Of a stretch of 14,101 nt of DNA, positions 6,362-13,549 are shown one piece after another. This DNA is from Planctomycetaceae bacterium (GTDB lineage: Bacteria; Planctomycetota; Planctomycetia; Pirellulales; Thermoguttaceae). The notes under the pieces are model-generated. The model worked only from the letters and a program-made list of their open reading frames with translations. It did not search any database and was not told the origin of the DNA. Every line of letters starts with the position of its first letter. Position 1 is the first letter of the stretch. The translations under genes were made by a program, and so were the position numbers. Location: the NCBI GenBank assembly GCA_015062085.1, contig SUVI01000113.1, forward strand, positions 1 to 14,101. The letters are read 5' to 3'.

Positions 6362-7099
6362 TCACCGCGACAGCGTACACGTTCCCTTCATTCCGGGAGC
6401 TTCCTCCACTTCCACACGCAACCGGGTCCATTTTCCGTCAGCGAGCAGCTCACTCTGCGCGATCTGCTCCGCAATGTACTCCGCAAGCTGTTCGGCCGTC
6501 GTGTTTCGGATCGGCAGAATGACGCAGTCTTCCAGAGGCAGGACCCAGCGTTTTGCACCGAACTTCACTTCAAGCTCGTGCCGCATGGGCGCCATTCCTT
6601 CTCCGTCAGACATTTGGCGCGATTCCGTCTCAAAGTCATGCTCACTGCAGAAAAACGGATCCTGTCCCTCCGTTCCATCCTCCGCTATTTGTGCCATTTG
6701 CGCCATTTTCTGAAAATAGTCATCCGGAGAAAGCTCTTTTGGAGGTTCTGCATCGTACTGATTCACGGACGAAAGCCAATCTCCGACCCGCGTCATCCAG
6801 TCCATCATTCCCATCGGCTCTTCCGGTTCCTTCTCCTCCATGACAAATTTGATCTGCGGATCCTCCCCCTGAAGAAGCGTTTTATGGTCCAGCTTTTTCA
6901 GGATCTCCTGCACCGTTTCCATGAATGGAAGAAAATCGATGACGTACCCCGCAGCAGCCATTTCCTGGTCAAGCTCCACCGCAGCATGAAAATCGTGACC
7001 GTGGATCGCCTCACAGCTGCACGCATCAAACGTGATGAAATGAGATGCCGAGAAGGTCAGCGCCTCTGGATCCAGCTGAATGCTGAAAGTTTTTTTCAT
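6362..7099 (-). CDS. queD: QueD-like 6-carboxytetrahydropterin synthase with a large internal insertion
   Basis: QueD converts dihydroneopterin triphosphate to 6-carboxytetrahydropterin in preQ0/queuosine synthesis. It is a zinc-dependent T-fold enzyme. The ATG at 7099 is preceded by GGGAG and gives 245 residues, about twice the usual length of near 120. Zinc ligands are His20, His33 and His35, and Cys29 sits in the QueD-type CxxxHGH motif (29-35). GYVIDF (51-56) and LDHKTLL (70-76, catalytic-type Asp71-His72) follow. The second half of the fold resumes at about 179-201 (RWVLPLEDCVILPIRNTTAE) and ends with the Glu232/Glu233 strand (EVEEAPGMKGTC). Between them, residues about 78-178 are an acidic, Met-rich insertion. 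I recall the LPxxNTTAE form from planctomycete homologues. PTPS-like side activity cannot be excluded. hisA lies upstream on the same strand, 177 bp away. Confidence 0.88.
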   Translation of the reverse strand: MKKTFSIQLDPEALTFSASHFITFDACSCEAIHGHDFHAAVELDQEMAAAGYVIDFLPFMETVQEILKKLDHKTLLQGEDPQIKFVMEEKEPEEPMGMMDWMTRVGDWLSSVNQYDAEPPKELSPDDYFQKMAQMAQIAEDGTEGQDPFFCSEHDFETESRQMSDGEGMAPMRHELEVKFGAKRWVLPLEDCVILPIRNTTAEQLAEYIAEQIAQSELLADGKWTRLRVEVEEAPGMKGTCTLSR

Positions 7100-7225
7100 G
7101 ATTGGATCTCCCAAAATCAGGATCCTTCAAAACGAAACGGAAATGAAACAAAAAATGCAGTCTTTTCATTTCCGCACACAGACAGACGGCGCGTCTTGGC
7201 TCGCGCTCCGAAAGTCCCTCTGCTC

Positions 7226-7276
7226 AAACCTGCCTGAAACTCAAACCTGCCAGAAACTCAAACCAGCCTGAGTATC
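7226..7276. repeat. Three imperfect 17-bp tandem repeats abutting the hisA stop
   Basis: AAACCTGCCTGAAACTC (7226-7242), AAACCTGCCAGAAACTC (7243-7259) and a decayed third copy (7260-7276) end exactly at the base next to the hisA stop codon (7277-7279). They fill part of the 177-bp gap to queD. No hairpin or T-run is associated, so they are not an evident terminator. Confidence 0.75.
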
Positions 7277-7987
7277 TCACGCAATACGCAAAGCGTCCGG
7301 AAGGTGGATCGTGCCTTCATAGAGTGCCCGGCCGATAATGGCGGCATCCAGACCGGCATCCTTTAGTTTCCGAACGTCCTCCAGCGTCGTAACACCGCCG
7401 GAAGCCACGACCGGAACACGCACGGCATCCTTCATTTCCTTCATCGCCGGCACGTTCGAACCTTTCATCATACCGTCCGTTGCGATGTCCGTGTACACGA
7501 TCGCCGCCATCGGCAGATCGCGGAACTGGTCCGCCAGCTCGATCGCTTTCGTCTGACTCGTTTCGAGCCAGCCGTCCGTCGCAACGTACCCGTTTCGCGC
7601 GTCGATCCCAAGAACGAGACGATTCGGAAACATCAGACACATCTCGCGGAACCACTCCGGCTGACGCAGCGCCAGGGTACCGATGACCAAGCGTTCCAGA
7701 CCAAGTTCCAAAAGAGAACGGATCGTTTCTTCATTCCGGATCCCGCCGCCAAGTTCGCACGGAACGCCGACCGTCTGGACGATTTTACGTATCGCCTCAA
7801 GATTTGTCGGAGCACCATCTTTCGCGCCGTCCAGATCTACCAGATGAAGGAATTCTCCTCCCAGATCGACCCAATGTTTTGCCATGGCGGCCGGGTCATC
7901 CCCAAAAACAGTTTCCTGAGCGTAGTCACCCTGACGAAGACGGACACACTTGCCTCCGCGTAAATCGATTGCCGGTAAAATCTGCAC
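7277..7987 (-). CDS. hisA: ProFAR isomerase, HisA (histidine biosynthesis)
   Basis: HisA catalyses the Amadori isomerisation of ProFAR to PRFAR, the fourth step of histidine synthesis. It is a cytosolic (beta/alpha)8 barrel. The 236-residue length is normal. The catalytic aspartates are Asp8 (PAIDLRGGKCVRL) and Asp129 (LGIDARNG). Phosphate-binding loops GGGI (80-83) and SGGV (196-199) and the final GRALYEG (219-225) are present, as is TDIATDGMMKG (166-176), typical of HisA rather than HisF. Translation begins at GTG (7987), with AAAGGA nine nucleotides upstream. No other his gene is nearby. A trpF-like dual role (PriA) is not suggested by lineage, but sequence alone cannot exclude it. queD follows on the same strand. 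Confidence 0.96.
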   Translation of the reverse strand: MQILPAIDLRGGKCVRLRQGDYAQETVFGDDPAAMAKHWVDLGGEFLHLVDLDGAKDGAPTNLEAIRKIVQTVGVPCELGGGIRNEETIRSLLELGLERLVIGTLALRQPEWFREMCLMFPNRLVLGIDARNGYVATDGWLETSQTKAIELADQFRDLPMAAIVYTDIATDGMMKGSNVPAMKEMKDAVRVPVVASGGVTTLEDVRKLKDAGLDAAIIGRALYEGTIHLPDALRIA

Positions 7988-8059
7988 GAATTGGATCCTT
8001 TATGCTGAATGAGTCAATAAACCACTGGAAAACGGCACTAAAACAGTCCGTTTCTCTAC

Positions 8060-8087
8060 ATTATGGAAAATTTTAGAAAAATTTCAA
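8060..8087 (-). promoter_or_regulatory. Candidate promoter of hisA
   Basis: On the minus strand, TTGAAA (8087-8082) and CATAAT (8065-8060, five of six to TATAAT) are separated by 16 bp. Transcription would begin near 8053, about 65 nt before the GTG start of hisA. A run of eight C precedes the -35 element by three bases. Confidence 0.55.
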
Positions 8088-8274
8088 GGCGGGGGGGGCG
8101 ATTCCTGACTGTTTTTTGCGTCTTCTGAAGAAAAAAATGAAAAAAAAGAAAAAAATGCCGGCCAATTCCGGCCTTGCCGCTGATTTCTGACGCTGAAAAC
8201 ACGGAAGAAAACACGAAAACGCACGAAAAAACGCGGATCTCGCGAAATATTTTAAAATTTTTTAAGATCCATTT

Positions 8275-8343
8275 GCGTCTTTTCGTGTTTTTCGTGAAAT
8301 TCGCATCAGGGCACGTTCACTGCCTTTTTTCCTTTTTCTTCTC
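8275..8343 (+). repeat. Dispersed intergenic repeat, direct copy B
   Basis: This copy shares the order GCGTCTTTTCGTG, GTGAAATTCG, GCACGTTCACTGCC and a pyrimidine tract with 6187-6254, differing at only a handful of bases. As in the other copy, an AT-rich inverted repeat sits directly upstream. Confidence 0.8.
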
Positions 8344-8433
8344 CGTATGTTTCTGCGTCCATTCTGCGTTCTCAGCGGCGAACAGACAGAAAGTCAGTGA
8401 GGGTTTCTATTCTCAAGTGAGGACTTCAGTTCC

Positions 8434-9573
8434 TCATTTCTTCAAGACCTCAGCAGCCGCACGATTCCAGTTCCTTCTGCATGAAGAATGCCCCTGGATC
8501 TGTACAAAATAGAGCCACGCCTGATCCGTCTTCGGATTCGCTTTCGCGTCGGTCTGCAGTGCCCCGCCGTGCCCGATCCAGTCTCCGTCGATCGACATTC
8601 CAAGACTGTACGCATTCGGAATGGACTCCGGCGTCTGCTTCGTTCCGAGCGTTTTCATCGCCTCCTCGGAAAGGAGCCGTCTCCCTTCCCAAACGCCGTT
8701 TGCCGCAAGCATTCGGTAGAACTTCATGACGTCTTCCGGCGTGGAGAAAAGTCCGCCGCCCGCTTCCGCAAAACGTCTCGGCGAATCAAACGGAGCCTTC
8801 ACGTACGGAATGTTTCCCGGTACGCACACCTTCCCGTTTTCCACGCGGTAGCATTTCGCCATTCTTGCGATCTGTTCTTTCGTCGGATAGAATGTCGTGT
8901 CCGTCATCCCAAGCGGGTCAAAGATACGAGTCTGGAAAAACTCTTCCACGGTCTGGCCCGAAACGACTTCCAGCACTGCAGAAGCGACGTCGATCCCCAC
9001 ATTACTGTAGTGGTACTGGACCTCCGGATCTGCCTGAAGCGGGAGCGAGGCCGCAGTGCTGGCAAACGGACGCATCGGAAAGACATCGATGCCGAACTGT
9101 TCCTGCTGCGGCGTCAAAAACGAAAATCCCGCGCAATGGCAGAGCGCATGGCGAACCGTCATTTTCACTTTCGGAGCACGAAGCATCACGGTCCCGTCTT
9201 CATTTCGAACGGCAACGCGCAGATTTTTGAACTCCGGAAGGTACTTTTCCACCGGATCATCAAGAGAAAGTTTCCCTTCATCCACCAGCATCATGATCGC
9301 CGTACCGGTGAACGCTTTCGTCATGGACGCGATCCAGAAAACGTTTTTCTCCGAGATCGGCACCTTTTTCTCGACGTCCGCCCAGCCGACACAGTCGATC
9401 TTCATCTCGCCGCCGTCCCACAGGATCGAGACCACACCGGGCATTTCTCCGGAATCAACGAACGGCTGGAGAGCATCACGAACCGCCGGTTCTCCCGCAT
9501 GAAGGAAGACACTCCCCCCAATAATTCCTAAAATGAAAACCGAAAAAACCAAAAAACTCTTCATTTTCTTCAT
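8434..9573 (-). CDS. Exported serine hydrolase of the beta-lactamase/penicillin-binding protein family
   Basis: This family (Pfam Beta-lactamase; class C, EstB-like esterases and DD-peptidases) uses an acylated serine on peptidoglycan, esters or lactams. The ATG at 9573 follows AAGGAG seven nucleotides upstream; the frame can be extended nine codons but has no such site there. The 379-residue protein has a signal peptide (about 1-26, cleavage near Leu-His-Ala). It carries the three expected motifs: Ser83-Met-Thr-Lys86 (SxxK), Tyr189-Ser-Asn191 (YxN) and His335-Gly-Gly337 in place of KTG, as is common in esterase-like members. Substrate cannot be decided from sequence; members of this kind are often esterases or peptidases rather than resistance enzymes. 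It is the last of three same-strand genes, 89 bp after the PDSW-module gene, so co-transcription is possible. Confidence 0.92.
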   Translation of the reverse strand: MKKMKSFLVFSVFILGIIGGSVFLHAGEPAVRDALQPFVDSGEMPGVVSILWDGGEMKIDCVGWADVEKKVPISEKNVFWIASMTKAFTGTAIMMLVDEGKLSLDDPVEKYLPEFKNLRVAVRNEDGTVMLRAPKVKMTVRHALCHCAGFSFLTPQQEQFGIDVFPMRPFASTAASLPLQADPEVQYHYSNVGIDVASAVLEVVSGQTVEEFFQTRIFDPLGMTDTTFYPTKEQIARMAKCYRVENGKVCVPGNIPYVKAPFDSPRRFAEAGGGLFSTPEDVMKFYRMLAANGVWEGRRLLSEEAMKTLGTKQTPESIPNAYSLGMSIDGDWIGHGGALQTDAKANPKTDQAWLYFVQIQGHSSCRRNWNRAAAEVLKK

Positions 9574-9662
9574 GGATCGACTCCTTAAAATCAAAAGCAC
9601 ATACCGAAGATCTCAGCACGGACCCAACTCAAAAAACGTTTCCCAAAACGCCACGCCGCAAC

Positions 9663-10523
9663 TCAGCTCCCTGCCCGGCGCAGCTGGTTCAGAAGATTCC
9701 GGATCTCCTCGTGATTCTCATCCGTCTGACGAATGATGAGACTCCCGTTCGGCATCCAGAAATAGATCGTCCCCTGCCCGCCGTTGGATTCCCACGAATC
9801 CGGGTGGATCGTCGCCTGAATGACCTCGACCAGATGCTCGCCGCTCTCCTGAACGCGCTGCTCCTGCCCGTTCCCGCCAATGCCGTTCATTCCGCCCATT
9901 CCGTTTCCAAACCCGCCGGCACCGCCGCCGATCTGGCCAAGTTCCTCTGAAACACCGTCTTTTCCATCACGTCCCGCCGCATTTTCAGTACCAGAACGCT
10001 TCACAGATCTTGGGCGTTTCGCTGACTCCGGACATTTCACTGACGTTTCACGCTCTTTTTCCAAATGTGTGAGGATCTGGCGAGAAAGAGCGTCCAGCCG
10101 GATCTGAAGTGTGCGTTTCAGACCATTTCGCGCCTTTTCCGGAAGTTCATGATCCGCTTCGAGCGCACGGTAAAGTGCTAGAAACTCCGACGCAGCCGCC
10201 TCTGCCTGAGGATCTGGAACCTTCTTCCACCGTTTCAGTGCCGCACGCACCTCCCGCTGAAGGTCCGCCCCCGAAAGGGCAGGTACTCCCGAAACATCAC
10301 CCGCAGGCCCCCCGGCATGCAGCAAAGTCTGCGTCTCGGAAACCGCAGTCTCGGAAACCGCAGTCTCGGAAACCGCAGCCTCGGAAACCGCAGCCTCGGA
10401 AACCGCAGTCTCGGAAACCGCAGCCTCGGAAGCCGCCGTTTCCGAAACACTTAACGCAGAGCACGGGCCGAAGATCCCCCAAATCAGCCAGCCTAAAATT
10501 ACGGATCTCTGACAAAATCTCAT
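9663..10523 (-). CDS. Exported protein with AVSE[T/A] pentapeptide repeats and a C-terminal PDSW module
   Basis: This 286-residue protein starts at an ATG with AAAGGAG seven nucleotides upstream. An N-terminal hydrophobic signal (about 1-23) is followed by eight five-residue units of the AVSET/AVSEA type (25-64). A helical region (about 85-155) precedes a basic then Gly/Asn-rich linker (about 160-228, with GGxGxxGG phrases). The C-terminal 57 residues run from HLVEVIQ through HPDSWESNGGQGTIYFW to HEEIRNLLNQLRR. I recall this last module from many planctomycete secreted proteins, where QT..VHEEI..LL..LR also occurs; its function is unknown to me. Its gene starts 11 nt after the stop of the glycosidase-like gene, and its ribosome binding site touches that stop codon, so the two are almost certainly co-transcribed. 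Confidence 0.85.
   Translation of the reverse strand: MRFCQRSVILGWLIWGIFGPCSALSVSETAASEAAVSETAVSEAAVSEAAVSETAVSETAVSETQTLLHAGGPAGDVSGVPALSGADLQREVRAALKRWKKVPDPQAEAAASEFLALYRALEADHELPEKARNGLKRTLQIRLDALSRQILTHLEKERETSVKCPESAKRPRSVKRSGTENAAGRDGKDGVSEELGQIGGGAGGFGNGMGGMNGIGGNGQEQRVQESGEHLVEVIQATIHPDSWESNGGQGTIYFWMPNGSLIIRQTDENHEEIRNLLNQLRRAGS
10333..10437. repeat. Seven 15-bp in-frame repeats inside the PDSW-module gene
   Basis: The unit GTCTCGGAAACCGCA and its GCCTCGG variant occur seven times, the last copy diverged. Each unit encodes five residues (AVSET or AVSEA, by one base change), so copy-number change by slippage keeps the reading frame. Confidence 0.9.
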
Positions 10524-10534
10524 TTCTGCTCCTT

Positions 10535-13219
10535 TTAGTTCACCAACGCAAGCCGCAGGACCAGAACGGTTTCCGGTTCCAGTGTGCGCGAGCCGCAGAG
10601 GATCTCTTGGTACCCTTGAAAATCCGGCTCAAAATGCGTGAATTCCACCTCGATCTTCTCGTTCGTCGGGTTGAAGACCGTCAAATAGTACGCCCCGTCC
10701 GTCGGACTGCCGAAACGCTCCACGAGCAAACGCGGATCGGAGACCTTCACGTTCGTGACTGGTTCCCAGCCTGCTTCTCCAAGAAGACGGCAGATCGGAA
10801 GGTACTTTTTGAAAAGCGGCCGGTCACGTTCGTAGAGTTCTGGATTTTTGAAGTAGTGTTTCGTCGAAGCATCCGCACTGAAGTAGCTCGGAAACATTCC
10901 GAACGCCAGCGCACGCTGCATGAATTTCTCGCTATGCTCGTACGTAAACTGCGTAAAATCCGAATTCTGAAGGAAACAGAACGGCTTTCCGCCGCAAAGC
11001 ATTCGGCGATACTGCAGTTCCTCGATCGACATGGGACGCCAAGCTCCCGGATTCCAGTTCGACTCCGTCCCCAGCACATCCAGAAGCGGCGCGAGCCATG
11101 AAAGACGGTACGGCGTGGAGTTCGCCATCATGAGCTTTCCGGCTGCATGCACATCGCGCTCGATCGCACGAACGTACTCAAACACCGTCAAGCCGCGGAA
11201 GATCACCGGCACTTTCTCTTCAAGCGAAAACGTCAGCGGACACTCGACGTACGGAAGATGGTCTCTGCGAAAATCCAGCTCTGCCGTCACGTACCCCTCG
11301 GCCGAGTCGATGTACTCACCGTCGATCCCCGGCCCCGGCATCGGCACGGAATCACCGTTTTCAAGTTTCGGATAGACGTCCCGCACGTACATTTCCGGCC
11401 ACTTCACCTGAAAATCTGTCACTCCGGCATTCGCAGCTTCCCCCTCACCGACCGGATCTGCCGGCAGGCCCGGAAGTCCCGAAACGCTCCAGACGATCCC
11501 GCGGCACCACGGAGTATCGAGCCATTGCCCGCAAGGTTTCTGATTTTTGTCAAACATGACGCTGCGTTCCCACGCCTTCGCATACGAATGCCCCTTTTCA
11601 GCCAACTCGCGCACACGCACCGCACCAGCCTCAAGGAGGTCCACCTGCTCATTCCCTCCTGATCCGCCGGCACTTTCACTTCCCGTCAGCGGATCATTTT
11701 TCGGAAGTTCCAAACTCATCCACCACGTCATCGGCTCCGTGTAACGGAACGTCAGGAGACCGTTTTCGTCATCCCACGCAGGTTCATCGACGCCTTCCTT
11801 GAACGCAAAACCGAAATCCTCCGGATCCTTCACCCGACTGATCGGCGCAAACGCCATCCAGTTCCCCATCTTCGGAACTCGGACTTTAAAGGCGTCCGGG
11901 TACGTTTCGCTGTACCGTTTCCACGCGCTGCGCATTCCGCCGCCGTCCTGCATGAATCGGCACGTTCGCAATTCCCACTCGCTTTTTTCCGGAATGAAAC
12001 CAAGGTCAAACGCGATGCAGAGCTCCTGTGTGAACGCATTGAAGAACGTCCGGTAAACGGCAGGCCAGGCCGGATCGATGCCAAGCCAGGACTCCTTTCC
12101 CATAGCATCCGCGACTCCCTGAAGCGGGAATCGATTCAAACGCCCCATCCCGGCTTTCGTAGAGAGTGCTGAGGGTGAGATCTCCATCGGTTCCCGGATC
12201 TCGATCACACCGTCCAACCCCTCAAAAGCACGTACGGCTTCACTGGAGACCGGAAATGCCGCGACGAGCGTGATGCACCGATCGGTCTTCTTCAGCGACC
12301 GGATCCGGATTGCGTCCAAAATCGTACCGCCATCCTGCTGCATTCCGCTCCACGAAACCGTAAACTCCGCCTCGCCGCTGCCGAGTGAAACGGAAAGATC
12401 CTTCTGAAACGCACCGTTCTCAGCACTCATCTTCAAATCTCCGGCCGACGTCATCACGTACCAATCAGAATCCGCTGCCGCGTCGCGAACGTAAAATCTG
12501 GGAGCCGTTTCCGGTGACGAAAATGCGCAAGGCGTCTTCACCTGACTGCTCGGCATCTCACCGACCCCCGTTCCCGCAACACACAAACCGTCAAAAGAGA
12601 TCGTTTTTCCGCGCGTAAGATCGGCCTGCACGAGTTTCGGAAGACGAAAACGCACCGCTCCGTCCCGGTTTCGGAAGAGGCAGTAAAAAGTAAGACGCCG
12701 GATCGGTTTCCTCGGATCGAACGTCACGGACCGGGATTCCCACTCCTCCCCATTCAGCTTTTTATTTCCTTCAAAATCCGCACGGATCCCCCATTCCGGC
12801 ATGCCGTCCGCGTAAACGGCATCTACGTAAAGCGAATAGTCGCCGCTGGTACTCATTCGCGGACCGGAAAACTGACTCTCACCGGAGATCATGATCGGAC
12901 ACGGCACACTCTGATCCAGCGTGACGCTCCAGACCACGGCATTCATCTCCTCTTTTGACGGACTCTCGCAGATCCAACCGTCTCCGTCCTCCATCTTCTT
13001 CATCCCGCCGCGTAATGAAGGCTGTACTTTCGCAAGCTCATTCTCTCCCGTGAACCGATCCATACGCAGAAGTTCCATTTTCCCGGCATCCAGCGCCGCG
13101 GACGGAACGATTTCATTTTCCGAAGATACCGAAATTTCTCGTACTGGATCCGCAAACAGACCTCCGAAGGTCATGAATATCCAAACACACCAAAACACAA
13201 AAAAGGCTCGCTTTTCCAT
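10535..13219 (-). CDS. Large exported glycosidase-like protein with N-terminal jelly-roll domain
   Basis: This 894-residue protein starts at an ATG preceded by GGGAG. A signal peptide (1-23, cleavage after Phe-Ala) is followed by a region about 70-200 that reads like a carbohydrate-binding jelly roll (CBM4/9-like: long strands, a RSVTFDPRKPIRRLTFY-type stretch). A middle beta-rich part (about 210-440) leads to a probable TIM-barrel part (about 440-830). There, DGEYIDSAEGY (633-643), LMMANST near 697 and GTESNWN (Glu719) look like barrel strand ends with candidate acidic catalytic residues. The C-terminus (about 830-894) is a beta-sandwich of the kind seen after many glycosidase barrels. I recall similar proteins from Planctomycetota and Lentisphaerae annotated as hypothetical. 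Family and substrate are unknown, and catalysis is inferred only from fold-like features. It is the first gene of the 13219-8434 run. Confidence 0.8.
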   Translation of the reverse strand: MEKRAFFVFWCVWIFMTFGGLFADPVREISVSSENEIVPSAALDAGKMELLRMDRFTGENELAKVQPSLRGGMKKMEDGDGWICESPSKEEMNAVVWSVTLDQSVPCPIMISGESQFSGPRMSTSGDYSLYVDAVYADGMPEWGIRADFEGNKKLNGEEWESRSVTFDPRKPIRRLTFYCLFRNRDGAVRFRLPKLVQADLTRGKTISFDGLCVAGTGVGEMPSSQVKTPCAFSSPETAPRFYVRDAAADSDWYVMTSAGDLKMSAENGAFQKDLSVSLGSGEAEFTVSWSGMQQDGGTILDAIRIRSLKKTDRCITLVAAFPVSSEAVRAFEGLDGVIEIREPMEISPSALSTKAGMGRLNRFPLQGVADAMGKESWLGIDPAWPAVYRTFFNAFTQELCIAFDLGFIPEKSEWELRTCRFMQDGGGMRSAWKRYSETYPDAFKVRVPKMGNWMAFAPISRVKDPEDFGFAFKEGVDEPAWDDENGLLTFRYTEPMTWWMSLELPKNDPLTGSESAGGSGGNEQVDLLEAGAVRVRELAEKGHSYAKAWERSVMFDKNQKPCGQWLDTPWCRGIVWSVSGLPGLPADPVGEGEAANAGVTDFQVKWPEMYVRDVYPKLENGDSVPMPGPGIDGEYIDSAEGYVTAELDFRRDHLPYVECPLTFSLEEKVPVIFRGLTVFEYVRAIERDVHAAGKLMMANSTPYRLSWLAPLLDVLGTESNWNPGAWRPMSIEELQYRRMLCGGKPFCFLQNSDFTQFTYEHSEKFMQRALAFGMFPSYFSADASTKHYFKNPELYERDRPLFKKYLPICRLLGEAGWEPVTNVKVSDPRLLVERFGSPTDGAYYLTVFNPTNEKIEVEFTHFEPDFQGYQEILCGSRTLEPETVLVLRLALVN

Positions 13220-13294
13220 GCAGAACTCCCTTATTCCCGATTTTTAACGAATTTCCGCTCCCGAACGGGGCAACTTCACGGCTCGTTACCTAAA

Positions 13295-13323
13295 ATTTTA
13301 CTAAAATTCTCGCTTTTTTGCAA
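13295..13323 (-). promoter_or_regulatory. Candidate promoter of the glycosidase-like gene cluster
   Basis: On the minus strand, TTGCAA (13323-13318) and TAAAAT (13300-13295) lie 17 bp apart, the same -10 sequence and spacing as the zwf candidate. The leader would be about 70 nt. A run of three exported-protein genes could be read from here. Confidence 0.45.
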
Positions 13324-13479
13324 GGAGTCCACTCCTGAAATTTCCGAAAAAGGACCAGATTTCAAAAAATTTTAACTTCACCTCCGTCAAAAAGAACGTA
13401 TTGGGACTTAATGAAAATTTACATTATGAGCCCCCCTTGAAAAACACCGCAGCCTCATAGACGCCAAGAAAAACGGAAC

Positions 13480-13520
13480 GGACGCAAAGAGAGAGACCAA
13501 ACCCCTCCCTCTCTGCGTCC
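13480..13520 (-). terminator. Terminator-like hairpin of the LRR protein gene
   Basis: On the minus strand, GGACGCAGAGAG (13520-13509) pairs with CTCTC..TGCGTCC (to 13480), allowing two unpaired bases, and five T follow after six bases. It lies about 30 nt past the stop codon. The arms also resemble the GACGCAAAG/TGCGTCC repeats, so it may be a repeat element used as a terminator. Confidence 0.5.
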
Positions 13521-13549
13521 TCCGCACGAAAAAACAAAAGATCAAACCG

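Larger units (their letters stand above)
7988..8433. other. Intergenic region between hisA and the serine hydrolase gene
   Basis: This 446-bp gap holds the hisA promoter candidate (8060-8087, minus strand) next to a run of eight G (8091-8098), then an A-rich stretch (about 8128-8155). A block of ACGAAAA/ACACGGAA-like phrases follows (8196-8240), then an inverted repeat GGATCT/AGATCC around AT-rich sequence (about 8235-8270). The second direct copy of the dispersed repeat (8275-8343) and short TGCGTCC/TGCGTT phrases (8356-8382) complete it. No gene is supported. Confidence 0.65.
13220..13549. other. Intergenic region between the LRR gene end and the glycosidase-like gene
   Basis: This 330-bp AT-rich gap holds the promoter candidate for the glycosidase-like gene (13295-13323) and a second, weaker CATAAT-like -10 (about 13422-13427, minus strand) next to a run of six C (13432-13437). 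A phrase of the GACGC(C)AA/ACGCAAAG kind (about 13461-13490) and the terminator-like inverted repeat of the LRR gene (13480-13520) complete it. No gene is supported. Confidence 0.65.

Noticed and set aside
8418..8436. Terminator of the serine hydrolase gene
   Set aside because: TGAGGA/TCCTCA forms a 6-bp hairpin, but it overlaps the stop codon and no T-run follows on the minus strand.
8488..9531. Plus-strand frame of 347 codons opposite the serine hydrolase
   Set aside because: The hydrolase has SxxK, YxN and HGG motifs; the opposite frame has Arg/His-rich noise composition.
10109..11101. Plus-strand frame of 330 codons with a KPQSR repeat
   Set aside because: The repeat is the antisense reading of the 15-bp array in the PDSW-module gene; no start signal or domain supports it.
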